Positions 48,705 through 58,475 of a stretch of 64,000 nt of DNA are shown in pieces. Position 1 is the first letter of the stretch. The number at the start of each line of letters is the position of its first letter. The translations under genes were made by a program, and so were the position numbers. Source of the stretch: Polytrichum commune. Taxonomy: Eukaryota; Streptophyta; Polytrichopsida; Polytrichales; Polytrichaceae. The notes beneath the pieces are model-generated. The model saw only the letters and a program-made list of their open reading frames with translations. It was not told where the DNA came from and made no database searches. The stretch spans positions 73,857,554 through 73,921,553 of the forward strand of contig OX485803.1 in assembly GCA_950295325.1 (NCBI GenBank), read 5' to 3'.

Positions 48705-49208
48705 TTGAAAAGGAATCGGGCGTCACGGGCCTCCAATGTGGCAATGGTCCCCACCCAGCGTTTCGGCGGGCGCCCCGGAGCCTCCCGAGGTGCGAGGCGA
48801 CGCTCAAGCAAGTTACCGACAGGTATGGGGATCAAGATCAGCTATGGCCAAACTGCATACGGAGTCTGGGAGAGTCGCGGACCTGATCCTCTTGGCTCGC
48901 CATCGCCAGCATTGATTGCGGCCAGCGAGCCAGCGATGCACTCTTCTCCTCGCCTTTTCTCCAAGGTACTACGGCAAGCTAAGGATACACAGACTCCGCA
49001 ATCCGGTCTTATCATGAACTCTTCTTCCAGTTCCACAAGTTCGGCTACTTCATCAGCGGCCTCCCTCCGTTCCCTCTGCTTTCAAGCCGCACTGACTAAT
49101 TCGAAGCCCCGAATTCCGAAGTTCCTGCCGAAAGGACAAACGGTCGCAGCCAGCGAGGCTGTCTCCGTTGATCCTGTAGGCTTTGCTCCGTCGATTTCTT
49201 GCATGTGA
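48705..49208 (+). CDS. Hypothetical ORF in GC-rich region before the DeSI-like gene
   Basis: A 167-codon frame in a GC-rich stretch. From about codon 78 it reads like a small targeted protein: MHSSPRLFSKVLRQA, a serine-rich run (SSSSSTSSATSSAASLRSL), then SKPRIPKFLPKGQTVAASEA. The basic, serine-rich start would suit an organelle presequence. No family is recognised and the region could equally be the transcribed 5' leader of the DeSI-like gene 1.3 kb downstream. Confidence 0.3.
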   Translation: MKRNRASRASNVAMVPTQRFGGRPGASRGARRRSSKLPTGMGIKISYGQTAYGVWESRGPDPLGSPSPALIAASEPAMHSSPRLFSKVLRQAKDTQTPQSGLIMNSSSSSTSSATSSAASLRSLCFQAALTNSKPRIPKFLPKGQTVAASEAVSVDPVGFAPSISCM

Positions 49209-49440
49209 CTTGGCTGGCTTGATCTTTGGCGAGTCATTTGTAGGCGGTGTGGAGGGATGAGGATCTGCGGGACGATTTGTAGTAGCTGCGGAGTCAGCGT
49301 GAACAGTGTCGTGCAGACCTGAATTTTCGGCTCTGTTTCTGATCCGATTGGAGCGGAGTGTTCGTACATGAGGTCTTTCTCTATCGTCGAAGGGCGCGCG
49401 TGTAGCCTAGTCTTGCCTTTCGAAGTTACGTTGCGTTGAA
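49205..49440 (+). repeat. Leader tandem duplication near DeSI-like gene, unit 1
   Basis: Blocks CGGTGTGGAGGGATG, GTAGTAGCTGCG, ATGAGGTCTTTCTCTATCG and GTGTAGCCTAGTCTTGCC recur in order at 49655-49830 as CGGTGTGGAGCAGGGATG, CGTAGCTGCG, ATGAGGTCTTTTCAATAGCG and GATGTAGCCTACTAACTTGCC. Confidence 0.65.
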
Positions 49441-49619
49441 AATTGAAAATTGAATGCGAGGGAGCTCATTGAGCGAGCAGAGAAATCGTCAAGCGGAGGA
49501 AGTGAATGGTAGATGCTATGTTGATAGCCAGTGCTGCTGTCACTGTTGATGATTCTCTGCTCCCTCATCGATGAGTGCGGCATTTTTCTTGATTTCGGGA
49601 TTGTATGCTATTTCGCTGG

Positions 49620-49850
49620 CTTCTTTCGGTTCAATAGCAGGGGTTCAATCGAGCGGTGTGGAGCAGGGATGTACAGACAGGAGAAGGACGAGTCGTAGCT
49701 GCGTTACTCTGTGGACGGTGGGAGTTTGTTCGTTGGCAGGACAGGATCTGATCCCTGTCGCGGTGGGGTTTTGTTTATGAGGTCTTTTCAATAGCGGAAG
49801 GCCTGGATGTAGCCTACTAACTTGCCTCTAAGAGTAGCAAAACGATATTC
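49620..49850 (+). repeat. Leader tandem duplication near DeSI-like gene, unit 2
   Basis: Diverged second copy of 49205-49440, about 410 bp downstream. A further duplicated piece, TTGAATGCGAGGGAGC, is found at 49448-49463 and near 50458-50473, just before the start codon. Confidence 0.65.
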
Positions 49851-50499
49851 AGTAATTTCTTATCGTTAGGTTGCTTCCGTGTTATAGAGGTGACCTTTTA
49901 TGGAGTAAGTTAGACCGTTTTCATCATGATATTGTGGCGGAGCCAACCGTCGTGGAAATGCTTATGTGTCCCTTCACATCGTTGCGGTCTTGGTACGCTT
50001 CTTGCAATTTCTTTCTAATTCATCCCTAGGGTTCCGATTTGATTGGGGATGTATATGGGCTTCTTGGCATCCTTATTCATGAGTGTAATTCGGCACAATC
50101 TGTACTTCACTAGAAGTAATGGACACAGAGTAGTCAATCAATCAACTGATTGTATCTGGCTGGCTATACTTCTTTCTTGGTTCACAGGGCTGTCGTCTCC
50201 GAGTCTTGGTATATAGAGGCAGCTTAAGCTTATCATTCCGCTTAGCGAGACGTGTTTGTGTTAAGTAACTGAAGGTCAGCATGACTCGAAGTTGCAGCAG
50301 TTGTAATTGTGGATGAATTGTAGAGTGCAAAATGGACGATTGCCCTTTAATTAGTTGGGAGTGCTCTTTCTTGTAGTGCAAGCTCTCTTTAGCTTCGCTG
50401 GTGAGGTCATCGAGGATATTATATGCTTTAAGAACCAAAGAGATAGTTGTGCTGGTAATTGAATGCGAGGGAGCAGAACATTTCAAGTGGAGGAGGGGA

Positions 50500-53001
50500 A
50501 TGGGGGAGGTGATGTTACACGTGTACGATGTGACGAATAGTCTGAACGGGCGGGCGAACTCGGCTATTGTTAACCTGAACAAGATAATGCGCGATGGAAT
50601 TGGACTTGGTGGAATCTTTCATGGCGCTGTTCAGGTTTGTTTTTTGTTCAGGATCCAAATTTTTATCAACATTTTAGAGAGAAAGCACTGAGTTGTAAAG
50701 AAAAAGAGGCCTATAGCGTGCCGTCTTGGCTAATAAACCAATGAGGACCTCTGCGACTAACATGCGAAACTTTTTTCTGAAAAGCAGTTGTTATCGCAGA
50801 GTAGCTGAGAGGGATAGTTGCGTCGAAAAGAATGTCGTATTGTAAATTGTTCAATGCAAAATTTCTGTGACTATAGAGAGATTTTAATATGACATTCAGA
50901 ATGTCTTCAAATACGAACCCTGAAATGAAGCTGTTGTCGTTTACGCTTTTTCCATCCGGTTCAGTCTAACCATTTCCAACATATAATTTTGGCATTTCTT
51001 CAGTCATGCTATAGTATCTGCATCTTTGAAGTTGGAGTTATATGCAACTGTTTTATAGCTCATGTTGCTTAGAATCTCAACTGATTGGGCGTCTTTACAC
51101 TTGTTCATGTTATAATTCAAACACTACTACGATCATAGTTGTGGTTGATAGTGGCGCTCGCGGAGGGCCCTTTGTGCATCTACTCAGTTACGGTCCTAAG
51201 AGTGCCACTTGCTTTGCCTGTGGGTATGTCCTCTCCTGTAAATCAAAGCGAATGAAACTGTGTACTAGATACAAGACTTATCGTGGAAGGAGTGCCACTC
51301 TCCATACTTTTGACGTGTGGATCCCATTCTACAAAGCTAACTCAAATGCTGTACTTAATGGGTCTATTATAAAGGCGAGAAGCGTTCTGGTCAAATATGA
51401 ACCATAAAATTCTTTCATCAGCTAATTTGTGATAGTGGTGTAATTCCAGATCCACAACAAAGAATGGTCTTTTGGATTCTGCGACTTCGGAACGGGAGTT
51501 TTTAGCTGTCCACCCAAGTCAAACCCCATGTATAGTTACAGGGAGACTGTTAATCTCGGATGTACCACATTGACCAAGGTACGAATTGACAAGATAATTC
51601 AAGAGCTAAGTAACGAGTGGGTGGGCACCTCCTACGATCTTCTATCGCGGAACTGCAATCACTTCTGTGAAGAGTTATGCTCAAGGCTGGGAGTCCAAAA
51701 GGTTCCAAGTAAGTCCTCCATGCTTTTTCCAGCACATTATTACGTCAAATGTTGACAGTGTGCTTTCATTATTCTACTAAGACCCAGCCCACACAGCCCG
51801 TTCAAGTATGCTTGTTCCCACAAGATTTCGGATTGGCCCTCCACGCAATATTCTTGAGGGGATGAAAACTTAACGGTCCTCAAAGCCACCTACCAACTAC
51901 ATTAAGTTTCTTAACGAGCCAGTGTGTGAGGGTCCCTCCATTATCCGTTAGCCCTTCTATGATGTTTTTTGGAACTTAACTTGCTGTCGGGGGGGGGGGG
52001 GGGTGTTTGCTGAATCGATCTTTTGCCCAAATTTGTATCTGTTGGTTCCTACAATCTTGATCTGTCTCTACATTCCAGCACATACTTCTTGAACTTGGAG
52101 CTTATAACAGTAAGAAGGTGTTCAGATGGATTGTGTCCTTCATTTTTGGCCCACAAATGCAAGACCTGTTCTGACACTGTTGTGAGGTTGTGCTTGGCAG
52201 CGTGGGTGAATAGGTTTGCAAATGCTGGTGATGCAGCTGTTGAAGCTGCTGGTAATACGATGGAAAGGGTACTGTTATTCTAATTTATATGAATTATTTT
52301 GAGGTGTCATCTGTTTCTGGATCCAGTTTCTTGTTTTCCTCATTTCTAGATACTAAGAGCAGTGTGTGCTTTTGTGTATGATGCAATAGCAGAAAAGCTT
52401 CAGGCTCCTACTCTAATGGTGCTGGTTTAGTAATTCTTACTCATTCATTAATTTTTTTTTGTCAGTAGATCTTATCATTACTATTAACCTATCCCACACG
52501 CAATATCTGGCATCCTACCTGCATTCATATCATTTAAGTTCACCTTGGTCATATTTGGACAACTTGGGTCCGCTTAAATTTTAGGGCATCACTAGTCTCT
52601 TACCTATCTTCTTGAATTGATTTGTCATGATCAGATGTGGGTAGACGAGCTGAGAACTAGGTGTTTCAAAATTTTGTAGCTGGATTCTCTATCAAAGCTT
52701 ACGGTGGAGGTGCTATGTTGTGCAGTTGAGGCAAGCCAAGGCGGAGGTTGCGTCGGCAACAAGAATAGCATTTCGTTTCATGTTTGGGGGTGTGACTGCC
52801 CTCACACCAGGTGTGGCTCCTGTTGCTGGGTTGCAAGAGTCAGCAGATATCAGTGGAAGTTCATCTCGTCGTGGTGCACTTGGTAGAAGCTCATCAAGGT
52901 TGCTACTGGCCCGAAACCAGTCTCTGTCGTCAACAGATGTCAGCATTGACGGAAGGCCTGTCAAGCAAAACAACCACGCGGGCAGGTTGGTTATTCTTTG
53001 A
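50500..53001 (+). CDS. DeSI-like PPPDE-domain protein (putative deubiquitinase/deSUMOylase)
   Basis: Four exons: 50500-50634, 51450-51708, 52201-52268 and 52726-53001, all in phase, giving about 245 residues. The PPPDE fold (residues 1-130) is a papain-like cysteine protease that removes ubiquitin or SUMO. The predicted catalytic pair is H41 (GLGGIFHGAVQ) and C114 (LLSRNCNHFCEELC). HVYDVTNS, SFGFCDFGTGVFSCPP and NPMYSYRE are family hallmarks. The following WVNRFANAGDAAVEAAGNT and RQAKAEVASATRIAFRF match the plant subgroup (Arabidopsis At5g47310 type). The serine-rich tail varies. The C-terminus is uncertain: I read through to TGA at 52999-53001, but a donor at 52986 could join further exons. 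A frame-preserving cassette exon is possible at 52350-52418. Confidence 0.9.
51989..52003 (+). repeat. Poly-G tract, 15 nt, in DeSI-like intron 2
   Basis: The longest homopolymer G run in the window, about 200 bases before an acceptor site; on the transcribed strand it could form a G-quadruplex. Confidence 0.9.
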
Positions 53002-55398
53002 GTTCTTTCAAGATAGCTTTTATTGATTTTAAGAGTAACTTATGAATGTTTTCAAAGTCAATTCTTGGTCTACATTTCCCACCTATGGACCAAAAGATCA
53101 AATGATGTTATGAAGAATTTTAGAAGTAGAAGCTGGTTCTTCCGAGTTTGTGTTTTGGTCTGTCTTTTTGTTGAAATTGATGGCCTTGAACACCCTCCCT
53201 TGAAGATGTGCACATTTAGGTGGTTGATATTTGATGATGGGCTTATTTTGCATGCAGCTGCTTTATCAGATGCATCTGCGCCAGTTGCTGCATTGGAAGT
53301 CCTTCACCTTGAAGGATTATAGTTTGTTCATTACAATTTTATATCATTACAACTTTATATCTCATTGGGCTGCTTGCATTGTAAAATGCCCCCCTTCTCC
53401 CCAGTATCCAATTTTCTGGTCAACTGACGTCATTGACTAGCAATTATGGAGCAATTCTGAAGAAAGAAGCCATCCTTGGTGTGAAACTCTTGAAAAGATG
53501 TCCGAGGGTGTGATGTCCAATTGTATTGCCAATCATGTGGCCTATGTACAATGAATCATGATCAGACTCTTGAGTCTTTAGTATTTAGATTCCCATTTTA
53601 TCAGTTTGTTCAAATAGGTTCATTCGTTGTTGGTGGACTTCAACCATCAAAGTTCCCCATGCTTCTTGCTGAAAATTCTTCTCCATGACAGAAGGATTCA
53701 CATATGGGGCTTGATTTGCTTACAGAAAAATCAAAGGTTTATAGGGATAGGTTTGTACAAGTGAGATGGCTGTAAATACTGCCAGAAAGATCTCACTATA
53801 GTCATGTTCACAATATGGGTTGACTTGCAACCATCAAGCAAATGATGTACTCAAGGGTGATAAGATTTACCAAGACTTTTGAGGTGGTTGTCTTTCTTTT
53901 GCATCGTCTTTCCTGAATGGAGAGATATTGGAGTGCATTGGTGCTTGCATTGTTTGCAGGTTTATCTTTATGTCTTGTCTGTATACAAAAAAGATTGAGG
54001 AGGTGGTGGTCAACTCAGCTACTCAGTTCCTTGGTGTGGTCAAGACATTGTTGTAGAGGAGGTTTTGTATCAACATCTGGGACGCTGCTCTGTTTTTACA
54101 TAAGTTCTGTTGTGGAAATTTATAGAAATATAGATTTGTGTGATGCTCCTTGCTCAAACAAGTGCTGGCTACAGGAGGAAGATAAACTGCAATGGAATTC
54201 AAGGCAACACAATTTTCCTTCCAAGTCCACCTGAGATACATGTCTGCAAATTTTACAGAGTGGCAGCTGGAAAAATAGCCCAAATTAAGGAACCGAATAA
54301 CCAATCTTGCAGAGTAACAGTTGGAAGTGTGGGAAGTGACAATCTGTGTTGCAATTGTTTTTCTTCCTCTTTTGGTTCCTTGGACTCTTGGAGATATTCT
54401 GCAAATCAAATTGACCGGTTTCAGTCACTTTGCAAATGAGATGTGGTCCTTATCTACATGCATTCTGGATGTTTTTCAGTTGAAAGTCAGGGTGCCCGTG
54501 AGGTTGAGCAGAATCCCAAACTTAAGTTATCAACATAATTTTGTGATTGAATGATGGTCATGACCTAATAACGAGCTTTCATACAAGAATGTCTGATTGG
54601 TCAAAGATCTCAGGTCCTTACTTGAGATATCAGCAGATTAAAGAACTCCTACTTGCATAGTTGACAGTTTGATCTCTTAGAGGAGGTGTTCTACTTTCAT
54701 TTTTTTGTTTACTGATTCAAGAGCCTGACAGCTATAATCAACTAATAGACAATGTGGAAGTCTCGGCCTCGCTCAGTATGAGGTTTAATGCATACATGCA
54801 ATTGGCATTGAGGCTCAAGTATATGATTCAGAACCACTGGAACTGTATGTATTCCTCTTTACAGCAAAGGTTTAAGACATGTTAAAGATCTTGCAGATGT
54901 CCAGCACCGCATCTGCATCAAGGACTTAGACTTCCAGCCTTTCATTCTGCACATTATAAGAGTCTGGATATACACCGCAGCAACTTGAACCAGAGCTTCA
55001 AGAACACACAACAGAAGGGTAAGCTTACAGATATGAGGGCAAAGCTCCCTTTGAGTATTATTGTTGGTGATCAGTTCTCCCACACATTGTAGCTTGAGCC
55101 AAAATCTGTAGTAGATGGCCTGAATGAATTTTGAGAATTTACAGATTCCAGAATACCAAATAGATTCGAATTGGTTGTACACAAAATCAAGCATGTCTGT
55201 TTTTAGAAGACTAATTAATGTCTACAGAGCTTTTGAATTCCTGCAGCATGAATTACTAGCATGCAAAATTCTGCCAGATTCTCCCACGTTTTGAAGATAA
55301 TATACATTTGCTAGTGTCAGTCATGGGCATCGAAGACATGATTACGGTGTGGCACTAAACACCCGGTTCACGTAGTTTATAAGGAGATTGTTTCATAT
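53002..55398. other. Intergenic or 3'UTR; no gene supported
   Basis: Between two genes that converge here. Open frames are short. A piece at 53258-53322 (ALSDASAPVAALEVLHLEGL) looks peptide-like after a good acceptor but is out of phase with the DeSI-like donor at 52986. Confidence 0.45.
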
Positions 55399-56986
55399 TT
55401 ACACACAATCTCTGCACATTAGGCCATTGGACGCACTCCACGAGCCAGTTGTGCTAACTCCAGAAGCTGTCTTGGCACCTTCAGAAACATGTACTATGTC
55501 AAAAACTGAACTTGTTCACAGATATGAATCTATTCAAGCTGATGCAGATGAAGGGGGCAGCAGGGTGGGAGGAATACTACCTTTTGGAGGAGAATATCCA
55601 CTTTGTTGCGCGCTAGCTTGAGCAGCTTGAGAGAGCCTTCTATGTTCATTCTTGAGATACTTGAACTTTCACTCATAGTTGATGAAACCATTATGCGGGA
55701 ACAAAGATCTTCTTCTACATAAACAAAACCTTGCAGAAGCTGCAGTTTGCCACCATCAATATGTCAATGTTACCGTTCATGGATGCATTGAGGAAATGGC
55801 TGGTATATATTAAAACCCTGGTAACCTTCCATTCCTTCCAACATGCATCTCTCCTTTCAGCAGATAGGTGGTCAATTTGCATCAACCACAAAGAGGGGTA
55901 AAGCTATAACCTATTCTTCACACACAGATTGCATGACATTAATTATGGGATGTCGAGCGCAGAGTTGGTAGAACAGAGGGGAATACCTGCTCTGCAAATT
56001 CATCGCTAATTTCAAGCTCTTCCACTAATCTGGGTAAGTTGACCTTCAGTCGCTCATATATTCGGTTCAGGGACCTGCATGACATCATGAACAAACAAAT
56101 CCTGGTTATGAAATTGTGAAAAATGAAAATGGTCGTGCAAGTTAGTTCCCCCTCATTCTAGTATGTTCAAGAATTGATGCATTTCATTGCACTTTCAAGC
56201 ACATCACTGAAAAGTGATATTTTCTGCTCTCTATGCATAATGGAGTGTTTTGACTCAGCCTAGGAATGTCGACCTTGGCCAAAGATGATCTAGTTGAAGT
56301 GGAATTCTCAGATGGACAAATGGATGATGGCAGCCAATAGTGTGTTTCCCAACCTGTTTGTTGGGTCCACTATTTTGGCTCTCCTATGCCAAAAAGATTC
56401 AGCAAAAGAAAAACAACAACAGCTCCTACTACTACAAGGGATCCACTTCATGACAAGAGTTGAGGTATTTCCTGCCTACATGGTTCAGCTGCAAACTTGT
56501 GATTGCACAAGTGCCAAGAAGAATTCCTCTTGCTAAACATTGCTCTCTTATTATAGTGTGCACACAACCGCCTTCCGTTCCTCAAACATCTCTATGTTCT
56601 AGTAACTAACCTATTTGGCAACCACCTTTCATTCTCAAGCATCTAAGTGTTGTGGTTACTACCTATTTGGGAGTCATTCCCCCTCTCGCTTTGGGCAACT
56701 ATCCACATGTCATTTCAAGGTCGCCTGCAAGTGGCACTTCCTCATGTGGTTCACATGGTAAAATGAGCTGATGACCCATAGAAGATTGGTTTAAATAAAA
56801 CTCATCTCACATTTGGACCCTTTGTTTGGTTGGAGTTTAGGATTTACTTAAGCCGACTCTGGCACTCCACTGATGGCCCAAGCTTTGACTTGGCCTGAAG
56901 AAGGAATGTTGAGAGAGCCGGCAACATGTCCCGAGCGTCAAGTGCGGCCACAACTGCCATCTCAGCTGGATCCTCTGGAAACTCAA
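55399..56986 (-). CDS. Unrecognised multi-exon gene, 3' part
   Basis: Five minus-strand exons keep phase across consensus splice sites: 56986-56848, 56074-55987, 55817-55774, 55639-55581 and 55466-55399 (stop TAA). They encode VEFPEDPAEMAVVAALDARD, LPALSTFLLQAKSKLG, SLNRIYERLKVNLPRLVEEL, EISDEFAEQGFNIYQPFPQ, CIHERRLSQAAQASAQQ and a short tail ending GLMCRDCV. The first two exons are amphipathic helices and could form a coiled or helical bundle. I do not recognise the family. The 5' end is missing; a plastid-presequence-like exon at 58364-58074 might belong to it, but the joining exons were not found. The first intron (56847-56075) holds a copy of a dispersed repeat. Confidence 0.45.
56360..56720 (+). 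repeat. Dispersed repeat, copy 1 of 2
   Basis: TTTGTTGGGTCC, AGCAAAAGAAAAAC, ACAAGGGATCC, ACTTGTGATTGCAC, TTGCTCTCT and TGGGCAACTATCCACATGTC recur in order at 57389-57700. This copy lies in an intron of the unrecognised minus-strand gene. Confidence 0.65.
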
Positions 56987-57388
56987 CTGCATTTACAGCC
57001 TGTCTGCCCTAAAACCACAATTGAACACCATCTTTGGTCACCAATCATGTTGGCTTCATTGTGAAAACATCAATATACATAAAGATGTAGGGTTTGCAAA
57101 TATGCATGCTTCCACACTCAATACCATGTACTCACAAAGCCCACCTTGAAATTCCCCATCATAGAGGGCATTTCGCCAACCTTCTTAATATGAAATCAAC
57201 CATCTCTAATTTTAGGATGCCAACTAGTAATGTGGATTACCTTTAGTTTTGTAGGAGAAGGGCAAGCATGTCGAGCAGACATATTGGTGAAATTGCGGCC
57301 ATGTGCAGTTGTTCTCAGATGAGAAAACTTTACGAATTCAAGTGAAGGTCCCAACTCCAATCCATATCAATGGTAAGACTATTTGTTT

Positions 57389-57700
57389 GTTGGGCCCCCT
57401 ATATACTTTGATTCATTAGCACTACTACCCCTTTCCCATGCCTATAGATTTAGCAAAAAGAAAAGAAAACCCAAGGGATCCGCGATCCACGTCATGATAA
57501 AAGTGAAATATTCCCCAACCCCATGACTCAAGTGCACACTTGTGATTACACTTAGTCCAAAGGAGACGTCCTCTTGAACATGTTGCTCTCTGTGCACTTC
57601 CATTTCTTAAGTATTCAAGTGTTGTTGTAACTAACATACTTGTGAGTCATTTTCGCTACTTGCTATAGGGCAACTATGCACATGTCAACTACTCGCTCAA
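57389..57700 (+). repeat. Dispersed repeat, copy 2 of 2
   Basis: Compare TTTGTTGGGCCC, AGCAAAAAGAAAAG, CCAAGGGATCC, ACTTGTGATTACAC, TTGCTCTCT and AGGGCAACTATGCACATGTC with copy 1 at 56360-56720, about 1 kb upstream. Confidence 0.65.
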
Positions 57701-58073
57701 AACACCTAAGATTTTGCTGAGATTGGAAGATTTTGAGACTCATAAGGTAAACGCACCCGATTCGGTCACTTAGTTCATTGTCTACCTACATTGAGTGGTG
57801 TGTGTTAGGTGTGGATCTAGGAACAAACACCAAAAAATACAAGTGTTTAAAAAAGATTGGATTACGCGCTCAAAGGGGGAGGGTTTACTTAACCATTTTA
57901 TGGCTTCGTTGACTTTGAAAATCATAGGAGCAACATGGGAGATCAGAAAATTCCAGAGATTGTTGCCAAAATCTTATGTCCCATTCGTGGATCCAAGAGA
58001 ACCCCTAACTACAAATTCCAAGTTGAGAATCTTGGAAAACACAAACTAACCATTCAAGACAATTTTACCTTAC

Positions 58074-58364
58074 CATGGTAGTGACAAGAATTGGCCACGC
58101 CCCAATGCCAGCCAGTACCCGCCTTCGTGCACATTTCTGGCCTGCCACCCGCCATAGCCAAGCCCCATCCACGACTCCCGCTTCTTCCTTCGGAAATCCT
58201 CCCTCTCGTCTACTAACAGCAATCTCCTCCGTCTTCTTGGCACGAGATGAGCCCCGTGCCCCCAATGCCTGCTCCGGTGACAGAAGATTGTTGTGGAGCG
58301 GTGTGGAGATCGGGCTGCATGTGAGCCGGAATTGCAGGGTGGTGCAGCTGAGCTTCTCCATCAT
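58074..58364 (-). CDS. Possible first exon, presequence-like
   Basis: A GC-rich minus-strand frame begins MMEKLSCTTLQFRLTCSPIS and continues with SSRAKKTEEIAVSRRE and VLAGIGAWPILVTTM, then a strong donor (ATG/GTAAGG) at 58073. Ser/Thr-rich start, basic middle and an SRRE motif resemble plastid lumen-protein exons. It points toward the unrecognised gene at 55399-56986, but linkage is unproven. The opposite strand is also open for 104 codons, so composition alone could explain it. Confidence 0.25.
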
Positions 58365-58394
58365 TGTGAAACACTACCCAATGCAATGAAATCG

Positions 58395-58475
58395 ATTTAG
58401 AGTCCAGGAAGCTGAAAGGCTTATGGGTCTAGAAGTACATCGAGATGATGTCAGAAAAGGCTAAATCTCTAGAGT
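58395..58475 (+). repeat. Dispersed repeat, also at 24690-24790
   Basis: AGAGTCCAGGAAGCTGAAAGG, ATGGGTCTAGAAGTACATC and GAGATGATGTCAGAAAAGGC parallel the copy beside the CACTA right end. Confidence 0.6.

Noticed and set aside
53258-53322. A last DeSI-like exon (ALSDASAPVAALEVLHLEGL)
   Set aside because: The acceptor is good, but the phase does not fit the donor at 52986, so joining them leaves the reading frame shown.
56873-57064. A 63-codon plus-strand frame
   Set aside because: It lies opposite the minus-strand exon 56986-56848, which joins other exons in phase.
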